Positions 54,413 through 63,330 of a stretch of 64,000 bases of DNA are shown here, piece after piece. Position numbers and translations under genes: made by a program. The stretch lies in contig JAFMVE010000005.1 in assembly GCA_025499705.1 (NCBI GenBank), forward strand, positions 124,001-188,000, in the 5' to 3' direction. The number at the start of each line of letters is the position of its first letter. Within the stretch, counting starts at the first letter, position 1. The notes under the pieces were generated by a model. That model was not told the DNA's origin, did no database searches, and saw nothing but the letters and a program-made list of their open reading frames with translations. This DNA is from Carboxylicivirga caseinilyticus (GTDB taxonomy: Bacteria > Bacteroidota > Bacteroidia > Bacteroidales > Marinilabiliaceae).

Positions 54413-55459
54413 ATGGCAAAAATTAATTTCGGAGGAACTGAAGAAAACGTTGTAATGAGGGAAGAGTTCCCATTGGAAAAAGCACGCGAAGTATTAAAAG
54501 ACGAAACCATTGCGGTAATCGGATATGGTGTGCAAGGTCCTGGACAATCTCTTAACCTTAAGGATAACGGTTTCAACGTAATCATTGGTCAGCGTAAAGA
54601 ATCAAAAACATGGGATAAAGCAATTGCTGACGGATGGGTTCCCGGAGAAACACTTTTTGAAATTGAAGAAGCTCTAGAACGCGCAACAATTATTCAGTAT
54701 CTTCTTTCTGACGCTGGTCAGATTCAGATGTGGGATACAGTTAAAAAACACTTAACTCCTGGAAAAGCCCTTTACTTCTCTCACGGATTTGGTATTACTT
54801 ACAAAGAACGCACTGGTATTGTACCTCCTGCCGATGTAGATGTTATTTTGGTTGCTCCTAAAGGATCAGGAACCAGCTTACGTCGCATGTTCCTTGAAGG
54901 ACGTGGTTTGAACTCAAGCTTCGCTATCTTTCAGGATGCTACCGGTAAAGCATGGGATCGCGTAATTGCATTAGGTATCGGAGTAGGTTCTGGTTACCTG
55001 TTCGAAACTGATTTTAAACGTGAGGTTTATTCTGACTTAACTGGTGAGCGTGGTACTTTAATGGGATGTATCCAGGGTATTTTTGCTGCTCAGTACGAAG
55101 TATTACGTGCAAATGGTCACTCTCCATCTGAGGCTTTCAACGAAACAGTTGAAGAATTAACTCAAAGTTTGATGCCATTGGTTGCTGAAAACGGTATGGA
55201 CTGGATGTATGCCAATACATCAACTACAGCTCAGCGTGGTGCATTAGACTGGTGGAAACCATTCCGCGATGCTACCAAGCCAGTATTTGAAAAATTATAT
55301 AGCGAAGTTGCTGCCGGTAACGAGGCACAACGTTCGATTGATTCAAACAGCCAGCCAGATTATAGGGTTAAACTGGAAGAGGAACTCAAAGAACTCCGCG
55401 AATCGGAGATGTGGCAAGCAGGTGCTGCTGTCCGTAAATTGAGACCAGAAAACCAGTAA
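54413..55459 (+). CDS. ilvC: ketol-acid reductoisomerase
   Basis: It isomerizes and reduces acetolactate using NAD(P)H and Mg, the second common step. The protein has 348 residues. The nucleotide loop is GYGVQGPGQSLNLKDNG followed by GQRKESKTWDKA. The catalytic region includes YFSHGFGITYKER, VILVAPKGSGTSLR, and SDLTGERGTLMGCIQGIFAA with metal-binding acidic residues. Confidence 0.96.
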   Translation: MAKINFGGTEENVVMREEFPLEKAREVLKDETIAVIGYGVQGPGQSLNLKDNGFNVIIGQRKESKTWDKAIADGWVPGETLFEIEEALERATIIQYLLSDAGQIQMWDTVKKHLTPGKALYFSHGFGITYKERTGIVPPADVDVILVAPKGSGTSLRRMFLEGRGLNSSFAIFQDATGKAWDRVIALGIGVGSGYLFETDFKREVYSDLTGERGTLMGCIQGIFAAQYEVLRANGHSPSEAFNETVEELTQSLMPLVAENGMDWMYANTSTTAQRGALDWWKPFRDATKPVFEKLYSEVAAGNEAQRSIDSNSQPDYRVKLEEELKELRESEMWQAGAAVRKLRPENQ

Positions 55460-55477
55460 TAATATTCAACCATACTC

Positions 55478-55512
55478 AACACCGGATAAAACAAAACAAA
55501 TTATCCGGTGTT
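55478..55512 (+). terminator. hairpin after ilvC (weak terminator)
   Basis: AACACCGGATAA pairs with TTATCCGGTGTT (12 bp) around an 11-base loop. Only TTT and then A-rich sequence follow, so read-through is likely. It separates ilvDBNC from leuACD. Confidence 0.65.
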
Positions 55513-55526
55513 TATAAAAGGTTGAA

Positions 55527-55561
55527 ACTCCATTAATACTTAGGGGAAAAGGTAATGGAGT
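55527..55561 (+). promoter_or_regulatory. hairpin before leuA
   Basis: ACTCCATTA pairs with TAATGGAGT (9 bp) around a 17-base loop, 21 bases before the leuA ATG. It resembles the hairpin before ilvN in stem length and distance to the start. Confidence 0.5.
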
Positions 55562-55582
55562 AATCATTTAAACCCGATTATC

Positions 55583-57079
55583 ATGAGTAATAAAGTATAT
55601 ATATTCGATACAACTTTAAGAGACGGCGAGCAGGTGCCGGGATGTCAGTTAAACACTATTGAGAAAATAGAAGTAGCCCGTCAGCTCGAGAAGCTTGGTG
55701 TGGATGTAATCGAAGCAGGATTCCCCGTTTCAAGCCCGGGTGATTTTAACTCGGTGGTTGAAATATCTAAAGCTGTAACAAACCCAACTATTTGTGCTTT
55801 GACACGTGCCGTTAAAAAAGATATTGAAGTAGCAGCAGATGCACTTAAATATGCAAAAAACGGACGTATCCATACAGGTATCGGTACTTCACCATACCAT
55901 ATAAAGTACAAATTGAATTCTAATGAAGACGAAATTATTGAAAGAGCTGTTGAAGCTGTTAAATATGCTCGCCGTTTTGTTGAAGACGTAGAATTCTATG
56001 CCGAAGATGCCGGTCGTTCTGATAACGAATATCTGGCACGTGTAGTTGAAGCAGTTATTAAAGCCGGTGCTACCGTAATTAATATCCCTGACACAACCGG
56101 ATATTGCTTACCAGCTGAATACGGAGCTAAAATTGCTTATTTGGTTAACAATGTTCCAAACGTTGATAAAGCCATTCTTTCAACACATTGCCATAACGAT
56201 CTTGGTATGGCTACCGCTAATACTTTATCTGGTGTGATTAATGGTGCCCGTCAGGTTGAGGTTACCATCAACGGATTAGGTGAACGCGCGGGTAATACGT
56301 CTTTAGAAGAAGTGGTAATGGCAATGCGATGCCACCACGATTTGAATTTCGATACTTCGATTGATACCACTCAGATAATGAAAACCAGTAAGCTGGTTTC
56401 AACATTAATGCGCATGCCTGTTCAGGCTAACAAGGCTATTGTAGGCCGAAACGCTTTTGCTCATTCATCGGGTATCCATCAGGATGGAGTATTGAAAAAT
56501 CGTGAAAACTACGAAATTATCGATCCTGCAGATGTAGGCGTAAAAGAGTCGAGTATTGTATTAACCGCCCGTAGTGGTCGTGCTGCTCTTAAGCATCGCC
56601 TGAGTGTATTGGGATACGATTTCGACGGAGAAGAACTAAACGACATCTATCAGCGATTCCTGGAATTGGCTGACAGAAAGAAAGATGTTGCTGACGAAGA
56701 TTTGGAAGCTTTGGCTGGTACTGAGCGAATCAAAGAAGATCGTTCTATCAAGCTTGAAACCCTTCAGGTTGTTGCAGGTAGTTCTACTGTTCCAACTGCA
56801 ACCGTTGCAGTAAGCTTTAATGGCGACACATTTGTTGAAACAGCCTCAGGAAACGGACCAATTGACGCTGCTTTTACAGCCGTTAAAAAGTTGGTTAAAC
56901 GTAAAGTTCACCTTGAAGAATTTTTGATTCAAGCTATCACACGTGGTAGTGACGACATTGGTAAGGTACATGTTCAGATTGATCATAAAGGCCAGTCGTT
57001 CTATGGCTTTTCTGCCAACGTTGACATTGTAACTGCTTCGGTGGAAGCATTTTTAGATGCTATCTCAAAAATAGGATAA
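55583..57079 (+). CDS. leuA: 2-isopropylmalate synthase
   Basis: It condenses acetyl-CoA with 2-ketoisovalerate, the first step of leucine synthesis. The protein has 498 residues. [16 protein letters not shown] is the active-site DRE-TIM start, [14 protein letters not shown] holds metal-binding His residues, and [19 protein letters not shown] follows. A C-terminal regulatory domain (about 390-498) can bind leucine. A second, distant paralog is encoded at 59300. Confidence 0.95.
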   Translation: MSNKVYIFDTTLRDGEQVPGCQLNTIEKIEVARQLEKLGVDVIEAGFPVSSPGDFNSVVEISKAVTNPTICALTRAVKKDIEVAADALKYAKNGRIHTGIGTSPYHIKYKLNSNEDEIIERAVEAVKYARRFVEDVEFYAEDAGRSDNEYLARVVEAVIKAGATVINIPDTTGYCLPAEYGAKIAYLVNNVPNVDKAILSTHCHNDLGMATANTLSGVINGARQVEVTINGLGERAGNTSLEEVVMAMRCHHDLNFDTSIDTTQIMKTSKLVSTLMRMPVQANKAIVGRNAFAHSSGIHQDGVLKNRENYEIIDPADVGVKESSIVLTARSGRAALKHRLSVLGYDFDGEELNDIYQRFLELADRKKDVADEDLEALAGTERIKEDRSIKLETLQVVAGSSTVPTATVAVSFNGDTFVETASGNGPIDAAFTAVKKLVKRKVHLEEFLIQAITRGSDDIGKVHVQIDHKGQSFYGFSANVDIVTASVEAFLDAISKIG

Positions 57080-57091
57080 TTATTTAGACAT

Positions 57092-57180
57092 AAGATTTAA
57101 AGTATCAACCCATAAGACATTTATTACCTACAATTGGTAAATACTCTTGATAGTTGATACTTAAATCTTGATACTTTAAA
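57092..57180. repeat. inverted repeat and 7-base words before leuC
   Basis: AAGATTTAAAGTATCAAC (57092-57109) is mirrored by GTTGATACTTAAATCTT (57153-57169) with one extra base. The right side also shows TTGATAG, TTGATAC, TTAAATC, TTGATAC at 7-base steps. Confidence 0.6.
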
Positions 57181-57184
57181 AAAA

Positions 57185-58588
57185 ATGGCAAAAACATTAT
57201 TTGATAAAATATGGGACAGTCACGTTGTCAAGACTATTGAGGACGGACCTAATGTCTTGTATATCGACCGTCATTTCATCCACGAAGTGACAAGCCCTCA
57301 AGCTTTTGGAGGAATAAAAGCAAGAGGTATTCAGGTTGCCCGCCCTAATCAGGTGATCGCAACTCCCGATCATAATATTCCAACAGTTGATCAGCACCTT
57401 ACCATTCATGATGAATTATCAAGAGTGCAGGTTGAAACATTGAAGAAAAACTGTGAAGAGAATGGAATTACCATGTATGGTTTAAATCATCCTTACAATG
57501 GTATTGTTCACGTAGTTGGACCAGAAATGGGTATCACTCAACCAGGTATGACCATTGTTTGCGGTGACAGTCATACTTCTACTCATGGTGCCTTCGGAAG
57601 CATTGCTTTTGGAATTGGTACCAGTGAGGTTGAAATGGCCTTGGCTACACAATGTATTATGCAGCCAAAACCTAAAAAGATGCGCATTAACATTGAAGGT
57701 ACTCTAGCCAACGGTGTTACATCAAAAGATATCATTCTTTATATCATTTCAAAAATCTCAACCGGAGGTGGTACAGGATATTTCGTTGAGTTTGCAGGTT
57801 CTGCTATCCGCAGCCTTTCAATGGAAGCCCGTATGACTATCTGTAATATGAGTATTGAAATGGGAGCGCGTGGTGGTATGATTGCTCCTGACGAAACTAC
57901 TTTTGAGTATGTTAAAGGTCGCGAATATGCACCACAAGGTGAACAGTGGGAAAAAGCTGTTGCTTACTGGAAAACATTGGTAACTGATGAGGATGCTGTT
58001 TTCGATAAAGAATTACATTACGAAGCGGCTGATATTGAGCCAATGATTACCTATGGAACCAATCCGGGAATGGGTGAAAAAATTGTAGGTAACATTCCTA
58101 CTTTGGATAGCATCGATGCCAGCTCTAAGGTAACCTTTCAAAAATCGATGGATTACATGGGATTTGCTCCTGGTGATAAACTGGAAGGAAAACAAATCGA
58201 TTATGTATTCTTAGGTAGTTGTACCAACGGTCGTATTGAAGACTTACGTGCTTTTGCTGCTGCAGTAAAAGGTCGTAAAAAAGCTGACAATGTAACTGCA
58301 TGGATTGTTCCTGGTAGTAAGCAGGTTGAAAAACAGGCCATTGCCGAAGGTATCAAAGAAGTATTGGAAGAAGCAGGATTTGAATTACGTCAGCCAGGAT
58401 GTTCAGCTTGTTTGGCTATGAATGATGATAAAATTCCTGAAGGCAAATACGCTGTATCAACTTCAAACAGAAACTTTGAAGGTCGTCAGGGACCCGGTTC
58501 ACGCACGTTACTGGCAAGTCCGCTGACTGCTGCTGCAGCTGCTGTAACCGGTACTATTGCCGATCCAAGAACCATTTTTAATTTGTAA
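57185..58588 (+). CDS. leuC: 3-isopropylmalate dehydratase, large subunit
   Basis: This [4Fe-4S] hydro-lyase subunit interconverts 2- and 3-isopropylmalate together with LeuD. The protein has 467 residues. Cluster ligands are Cys in [13 protein letters not shown] and the two in [14 protein letters not shown]. Further signatures are [14 protein letters not shown] and [16 protein letters not shown]. It starts 16 bases upstream of leuD's own start region (stop at 58588). Confidence 0.97.
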   Translation: MAKTLFDKIWDSHVVKTIEDGPNVLYIDRHFIHEVTSPQAFGGIKARGIQVARPNQVIATPDHNIPTVDQHLTIHDELSRVQVETLKKNCEENGITMYGLNHPYNGIVHVVGPEMGITQPGMTIVCGDSHTSTHGAFGSIAFGIGTSEVEMALATQCIMQPKPKKMRINIEGTLANGVTSKDIILYIISKISTGGGTGYFVEFAGSAIRSLSMEARMTICNMSIEMGARGGMIAPDETTFEYVKGREYAPQGEQWEKAVAYWKTLVTDEDAVFDKELHYEAADIEPMITYGTNPGMGEKIVGNIPTLDSIDASSKVTFQKSMDYMGFAPGDKLEGKQIDYVFLGSCTNGRIEDLRAFAAAVKGRKKADNVTAWIVPGSKQVEKQAIAEGIKEVLEEAGFELRQPGCSACLAMNDDKIPEGKYAVSTSNRNFEGRQGPGSRTLLASPLTAAAAAVTGTIADPRTIFNL

Positions 58589-58604
58589 AACGGAGGAATA
58601 CATT

Positions 58605-59204
58605 ATGCCAATAGATAAATTTGTAACAGTACAAACTACGGTAGTTCCATTACCAATTGAGAATGTGGACACCGATCAGATTATTCCGGCCCGTTTCTTA
58701 AAAGCAACAACAAAGGATGGTTTCGGAGATAATTTATTTTTCGACTGGCGTTACGACAAAGCTGGTCAGCCAAAAGCAGATTTTGTTTTGAATAATCCAA
58801 TTTATTCAGGAAGTGTGTTAGTGGCTGGTAAAAACTTTGGTAGCGGATCGAGTCGTGAACATGCTGCTTGGGCTATAGCAGGCTATGGATTCAAAGCAGT
58901 TGTATCAAGTTTCTTTGCTGATATTTTCCGCAATAACTCATTAAACAATGGTGTTTTGCCAGTGCAGGTAACGGATGCATTTCTAGCCGGTCTGTTCAAA
59001 TCAATTGATGCAGATCCAAAGGCAGAGGTAAAGATTGATTTGGAAAATCAAACTATTACCAATGTCAGTACAGGTGAATCTGAATCATTCGAAATCAATT
59101 CATATAAAAAGAATTGTCTTGTGAATGGATACGATGATATCGATTACTTATTGAGTCTAAAAGACGAAATAAGTGCGTACGAAAAGCAAGCGATAAAATT
59201 TTGA
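58605..59204 (+). CDS. leuD: 3-isopropylmalate dehydratase, small subunit
   Basis: This is the swivel-domain partner of LeuC. The start chosen is the ATG at 58605 (MPIDKFVTV), giving 199 residues, because GGAGGA at 58592-58597 is a strong ribosome-binding site at the right distance. Signatures are [14 protein letters not shown] and [20 protein letters not shown]. It is followed by a strong terminator-like hairpin. Confidence 0.96.
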   Translation: MPIDKFVTVQTTVVPLPIENVDTDQIIPARFLKATTKDGFGDNLFFDWRYDKAGQPKADFVLNNPIYSGSVLVAGKNFGSGSSREHAAWAIAGYGFKAVVSSFFADIFRNNSLNNGVLPVQVTDAFLAGLFKSIDADPKAEVKIDLENQTITNVSTGESESFEINSYKKNCLVNGYDDIDYLLSLKDEISAYEKQAIKF

Positions 59205-59215
59205 TTCTTTGTTTG

Positions 59216-59251
59216 AACCTACCGATACTTGCCATTATCGGTAGGTTTTTT
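59216..59251 (+). terminator. strong intrinsic terminator after leuD
   Basis: AACCTACCGATA pairs with TATCGGTAGGTT (perfect 12 bp) around an 8-base loop, followed by six T. It lies inside the locus, 48 bases before the next gene. Confidence 0.88.
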
Positions 59252-59299
59252 GCATAACCACTATAAAGCAAAACACATAAACCAAAAACCATAAAGGGG

Positions 59300-60826
59300 A
59301 TGACTATAGAGCTAATGGATACGACCCTCAGGGATGGCGAGCAAACAACAGGCGTTTCTTTTAACGATTCTGAGAAGCTTACCATGGCGCGTATTCTTCT
59401 TCAAGAACTAAAAGTAGACAGAATAGAGGTAGCATCAGCCAGGGTTAGTGCAGGGGAGTTTAAAGCTGTTCAAAAAATTAGTGAATGGGCAGCAAAAAAT
59501 AACCTGCTTGATAGAATTGAGGTTTTAGGTTTTGTCGACAACGGAGTATCTCTCAATTGGATAAAGGATACCGGTGCAAGGGTTTGTAACCTTTTAACAA
59601 AAGGTTCTTTAAAACATGTAACCAGCCAGTTACGAAAAACTCCTGAAGAACATATTGAAGACATCAGGGGTGTTTTAAAACAAGCCCGTGAGATGAATAT
59701 TGATATTAATATTTATCTTGAGGACTGGTCGAACGGCATGATTGACTCACCTGAATATGTATTCTTTTTATTAGATCAATTACAGGATGATTCCATTAAA
59801 CGATTTATGCTACCTGATACACTTGGTGTTTTAAATCCTGATCAAGTAAAAGAATTTTGTTCAGCCATCATCACCAGATATCCAAATCTGCATTTCGATT
59901 TTCATGCGCATAACGATTATGATTTAGCTGTTGCAAATGTTTTTGCAGCCGTAAAATCTGGATTTAAAGGTATTCATACCACCATTAATGGTTTGGGCGA
60001 AAGGGCAGGAAATGCACCAATGGCTAGTGTTGTAGGGGTGTTGACTGATCAACTGAAAGCTAAAACCAATATCGACGAATCGAAATTAACCAGAGCCAGT
60101 CAGGTTGTAGAAAGTTTCAGTGGCATTCGTATTCCGGCCAATAAACCACTAACCGGCGAATACGTTTTTACACAATGTGCAGGTATTCACGCCGATGGTG
60201 ACAGTAAGGATAATCTGTATTTTAACAATCTGATGCCTGAGCGTTTTGGAAGAGTCAGAAAATATGCTCTAGGAAAAACTTCAGGAAGAGCCAATATTCT
60301 TAAAAACCTTGAGGAACTTGGCATCAGTCTTTCAACAGAAGAGATGCAACGCGTCACCAAAGAAGTAATAGAACTGGGTGATAAAAAGGAAACTGTCACT
60401 ACGGAAGATCTTCCTTATATTATTTCTGATGTTTTAAAGAGTTCTTCCATCAATGAGTATATAAAGGTTAACAATTACAGCTTATCTTTGACACGCGGAA
60501 TGAAGCCAACGGCTTCGTTAAGCATTAAGATCAATGATAAAGATTACCAGGCTTCCTCAGCTGGCGACGGTCAGTACGACGCATTTATGAAGGCACTCTG
60601 GAAAATCTACGATGAGTTGAAAAAACCACATCCTTTATTGGCCGATTATTACGTAACGATCCCTCCTGGCGGTAAAACCGATGCCTTTGTTGAAACGGTT
60701 ATATCGTGGGAGTATAATGATAAAGTATTTAAAACACGGGGATTGGATGCCGACCAGACAGAAGCAGCCATCAAAGCAACCGTTAAAATGCTAAACTTAA
60801 TAGAAAACGAGAACATTAATTTATAG
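59300..60826 (+). CDS. second isopropylmalate/citramalate synthase-like enzyme
   Basis: This DRE-TIM Claisen-condensing enzyme has 508 residues. It has the active-site start [18 protein letters not shown], the metal site FHAHNDYDLAVANVFAA, then [11 protein letters not shown] and a C-terminal LeuA-type regulatory domain (about 390-500, with SAGDGQYDAFMKALWKIYDE). It is clearly different from the leuA product encoded at 55583. A citramalate synthase role (pyruvate plus acetyl-CoA towards isoleucine) is likely from family and context, but isopropylmalate synthase cannot be excluded. It comes after a terminator. Confidence 0.82.
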   Translation: MTIELMDTTLRDGEQTTGVSFNDSEKLTMARILLQELKVDRIEVASARVSAGEFKAVQKISEWAAKNNLLDRIEVLGFVDNGVSLNWIKDTGARVCNLLTKGSLKHVTSQLRKTPEEHIEDIRGVLKQAREMNIDINIYLEDWSNGMIDSPEYVFFLLDQLQDDSIKRFMLPDTLGVLNPDQVKEFCSAIITRYPNLHFDFHAHNDYDLAVANVFAAVKSGFKGIHTTINGLGERAGNAPMASVVGVLTDQLKAKTNIDESKLTRASQVVESFSGIRIPANKPLTGEYVFTQCAGIHADGDSKDNLYFNNLMPERFGRVRKYALGKTSGRANILKNLEELGISLSTEEMQRVTKEVIELGDKKETVTTEDLPYIISDVLKSSSINEYIKVNNYSLSLTRGMKPTASLSIKINDKDYQASSAGDGQYDAFMKALWKIYDELKKPHPLLADYYVTIPPGGKTDAFVETVISWEYNDKVFKTRGLDADQTEAAIKATVKMLNLIENENINL

Positions 60827-60828
60827 AA

Positions 60829-60867
60829 CTAGCAACTAGTTGCTAGCTTCTAGCAGCCAGATAAAAC
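60829..60867. repeat. degenerate 7-base word array before leuB
   Basis: AACTAGC, AACTAGT, TGCTAGC, TTCTAGC, AGCCAGA follow at 7-base steps in the spacer before leuB. Confidence 0.58.
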
Positions 60868-60878
60868 TATCTAAGATA

Positions 60879-61940
60879 ATGAAATTAAATATTGCAGTTT
60901 TGCCAGGAGATGGCATCGGACCAGAAATTGTAGCACAAGCTCAAAAAGTAATTGATGCTGTTGCTGTTAAATTCGGACATGAAGTAAACTATAACAATGC
61001 TTTGGTTGGCGCCACTGCCATTGATCAGGTTGGAGATCCATACCCGGAAGAGACACACGAAATTTGTATGAAAGCTGATGCGGTTCTATTCGGTGCCATT
61101 GGTGATCCTAAATTCGATAACGATCCTAAAGCTAAAGTTCGTCCTGAACAAGGACTTTTGGCGATGCGTAAAAAATTAGGCTTATATGCCAATATTCGTC
61201 CTGTTACAACTTTCCCTTCATTGCTTGACAAAAGCCCTTTGCGATTAGATATTGTTGAAGGTGCCGACTTTGTTGTGGTTCGCGAGTTAACAGGCGGTAT
61301 CTATTTCGGTGATAAAGGTCGTTCTGAAGATTTGAAAAAAGCTTTTGACACCTGTACCTACACGACCGATGAGGTTGAACGCATCCTTAAACTGGCTTAT
61401 TCATATGCTGAAAAACGTAATAAACGATTAACCATTGTTGATAAAGCAAACGTTTTGGCAACCTCTCGTCTGTGGAGAGAAACAGCTCAGGCTATGGAAG
61501 GCGATTATAAGGATATTGAAGTTGATTACATGTTTGTTGATAATGCCGCCATGCAATTAATCCAGTGGCCAAAGAAATTTGATGTGATGGTTACTGAAAA
61601 CATGTTTGGTGACATCCTTAGCGATGAAGCTTCAGTAATCACTGGATCACTAGGCTTATTACCATCGGCTTCAGTTGGTATTCACACCTCTGTTTTCGAA
61701 CCAATTCACGGATCGTATCCACAGGCTGCAGGAAAAGACATTGCCAACCCGGTTGCAACTGTTCTTTCAGCTGCCATGTTATTAGAATCGCTTGATTTAT
61801 TGGATGAAGCACAAGCTGTGCGCGATGCGGTTAATAAATCATTGGAAGAAGGCGTTGTTACAGAAGATATTTCAAGAGGCGCAAAAGCCTTTAAAACATC
61901 TGAAGTCGGCGACTGGTTAGCAGATTACATTAAAAAGTAA
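60879..61940 (+). CDS. leuB: 3-isopropylmalate dehydrogenase
   Basis: It oxidizes and decarboxylates 3-isopropylmalate to the leucine keto acid. The start chosen is the ATG at 60879 ([17 protein letters not shown]), giving 353 residues; the longer frame begins inside the repeat array. Signatures are [14 protein letters not shown], the catalytic Lys region [15 protein letters not shown], and [20 protein letters not shown] with metal-binding Asp residues. Confidence 0.96.
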   Translation: MKLNIAVLPGDGIGPEIVAQAQKVIDAVAVKFGHEVNYNNALVGATAIDQVGDPYPEETHEICMKADAVLFGAIGDPKFDNDPKAKVRPEQGLLAMRKKLGLYANIRPVTTFPSLLDKSPLRLDIVEGADFVVVRELTGGIYFGDKGRSEDLKKAFDTCTYTTDEVERILKLAYSYAEKRNKRLTIVDKANVLATSRLWRETAQAMEGDYKDIEVDYMFVDNAAMQLIQWPKKFDVMVTENMFGDILSDEASVITGSLGLLPSASVGIHTSVFEPIHGSYPQAAGKDIANPVATVLSAAMLLESLDLLDEAQAVRDAVNKSLEEGVVTEDISRGAKAFKTSEVGDWLADYIKK

Positions 61941-61947
61941 CATAGAA

Positions 61948-61979
61948 ACACCGGTCAGATTCATGGCCGGTGTTTTTTC
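61948..61979 (+). terminator. terminator-like hairpin between leuB and ilvA
   Basis: ACACCGGTCA pairs with TGGCCGGTGT (10 bp with one G-U pair) around a 6-base loop, followed by six T. It ends about 12 bases before the ilvA ATG, so some read-through or a partial terminator is implied. Confidence 0.8.
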
Positions 61980-61990
61980 TTATCAACAAA

Positions 61991-63268
61991 ATGAAAAACA
62001 ATAATCAATCAACACAAAATCCTTACTCTCCCAAAGTTGAGGATATACTTGCTGCCAAACTTACACTCAATAATATTGTTGAGACTACTCCCATTACTAA
62101 AAACCGCAATTTATCAGCCAAATACCAGGCTAATATATTTCTGAAGAGAGAAGACCTTCAAACGGTACGATCTTATAAAATAAGGGGTGCTTATAATAAA
62201 ATAAAGAGCCTTTCTGACGAACAAATCAAAGCAGGCATTGTATGTGCCAGTGCCGGTAACCATGCACAGGGAGTTGCATATTCATGCCAGATGCTGGGGA
62301 TTGATGGTATTATTTACATGCCAAGCACAACACCCAAACAAAAGGTGAACCAGGTTAAAATGTTTGGTCAGGATAAAGTTAAGGTAGTATTGATTGGCGA
62401 CACTTATGATGATTCGTATAATGCTGCCATGGATGAATGTACCAAAACAGGCAAGACCTTCATACATCCGTTTGACGACCCCAAAATAATAGAAGGACAG
62501 GGAACTGTTGGATTGGAAATACTGGAGCAAACCAAAGAAAAGATTGATTATATTTTCGTTCCTATTGGAGGTGGTGGTTTGGTAGCCGGATTAGGAAGCT
62601 ACATAAAGCACATGAGTCCTGACACCAAAATAATTGGTGTTGAACCTGCCGGAGCACCTGCTATGTTCGAATCGCTTAAAACAGGTGAAGTGATTGAACT
62701 GAAGGAGATTGATAAATTCGTTGATGGTGCAGCCGTTCAAAAAGTAGGTAGCTACACTTTTGCAATATGTCAAAAGATTATAGACGATATGATTCTGGTT
62801 CCGGAAGGAAAAATTTGCACCAAGATTCTTGAATTATATAATTTTGATGCTATTGTGGTTGAGCCTGCCGGAGCATTAAGTGTCGCAGCACTTGAGTTTT
62901 ATGCAGACAAAATCAAAGGTAAAAACGTGGTGTGCATTCTTAGCGGAAGTAATAATGATATTACCCGCATGGAAGATATTAAAGAGCGATCACTCCTTTA
63001 CGAAGGTTTAAAACACTATTTTATCGTTCGTTTTCCTCAAAGAGCAGGTGCTTTAAAAGATTTTGTTGATCAGGTTTTAGGACCCGGTGATGACATTACC
63101 CACTTTGAATATCGCAAGAAAACCAGTCGTGAAAAAGGTCCGGCTCTTGTTGGAATTGAACTTCACAAAAAAGAAGATTTTAATGGCTTAACTGAACGAA
63201 TGAAGGCCAATGGGTTTGTTGTTGAATACCTCAACGATAATCCCGATTTGTTTCAATATCTTATTTAA
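61991..63268 (+). CDS. ilvA: threonine ammonia-lyase
   Basis: This PLP enzyme turns threonine into 2-oxobutyrate, the classical entry to isoleucine synthesis. The start chosen is the ATG at 61991 (MKNNNQST), giving 425 residues. The PLP Lys is in VRSYKIRGAYNKI. The phosphate loop is CASAGNHAQGVAY, and PIGGGGLVAGLGSYIK follows. A single C-terminal ACT-like domain (about 330-425, HYFIVRFPQRAGALKDFVDQ) suggests feedback control by isoleucine. This is the short form with one regulatory domain. Confidence 0.95.
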   Translation: MKNNNQSTQNPYSPKVEDILAAKLTLNNIVETTPITKNRNLSAKYQANIFLKREDLQTVRSYKIRGAYNKIKSLSDEQIKAGIVCASAGNHAQGVAYSCQMLGIDGIIYMPSTTPKQKVNQVKMFGQDKVKVVLIGDTYDDSYNAAMDECTKTGKTFIHPFDDPKIIEGQGTVGLEILEQTKEKIDYIFVPIGGGGLVAGLGSYIKHMSPDTKIIGVEPAGAPAMFESLKTGEVIELKEIDKFVDGAAVQKVGSYTFAICQKIIDDMILVPEGKICTKILELYNFDAIVVEPAGALSVAALEFYADKIKGKNVVCILSGSNNDITRMEDIKERSLLYEGLKHYFIVRFPQRAGALKDFVDQVLGPGDDITHFEYRKKTSREKGPALVGIELHKKEDFNGLTERMKANGFVVEYLNDNPDLFQYLI

Positions 63269-63276
63269 AAACATTG

Positions 63277-63312
63277 AAAAGCCAGACTCTGAAGAATCTG
63301 GCTTTTATTTTT
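63277..63312. terminator. terminator at the end of the ilv-leu locus
   Basis: AAAAGCCAGA pairs with TCTGGCTTTT (10 bp) around a 10-base loop, with T/A runs on both sides. It serves ilvA and the convergent gene. Confidence 0.85.
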
Positions 63313-63330
63313 AATAAATATATCTGCGTC

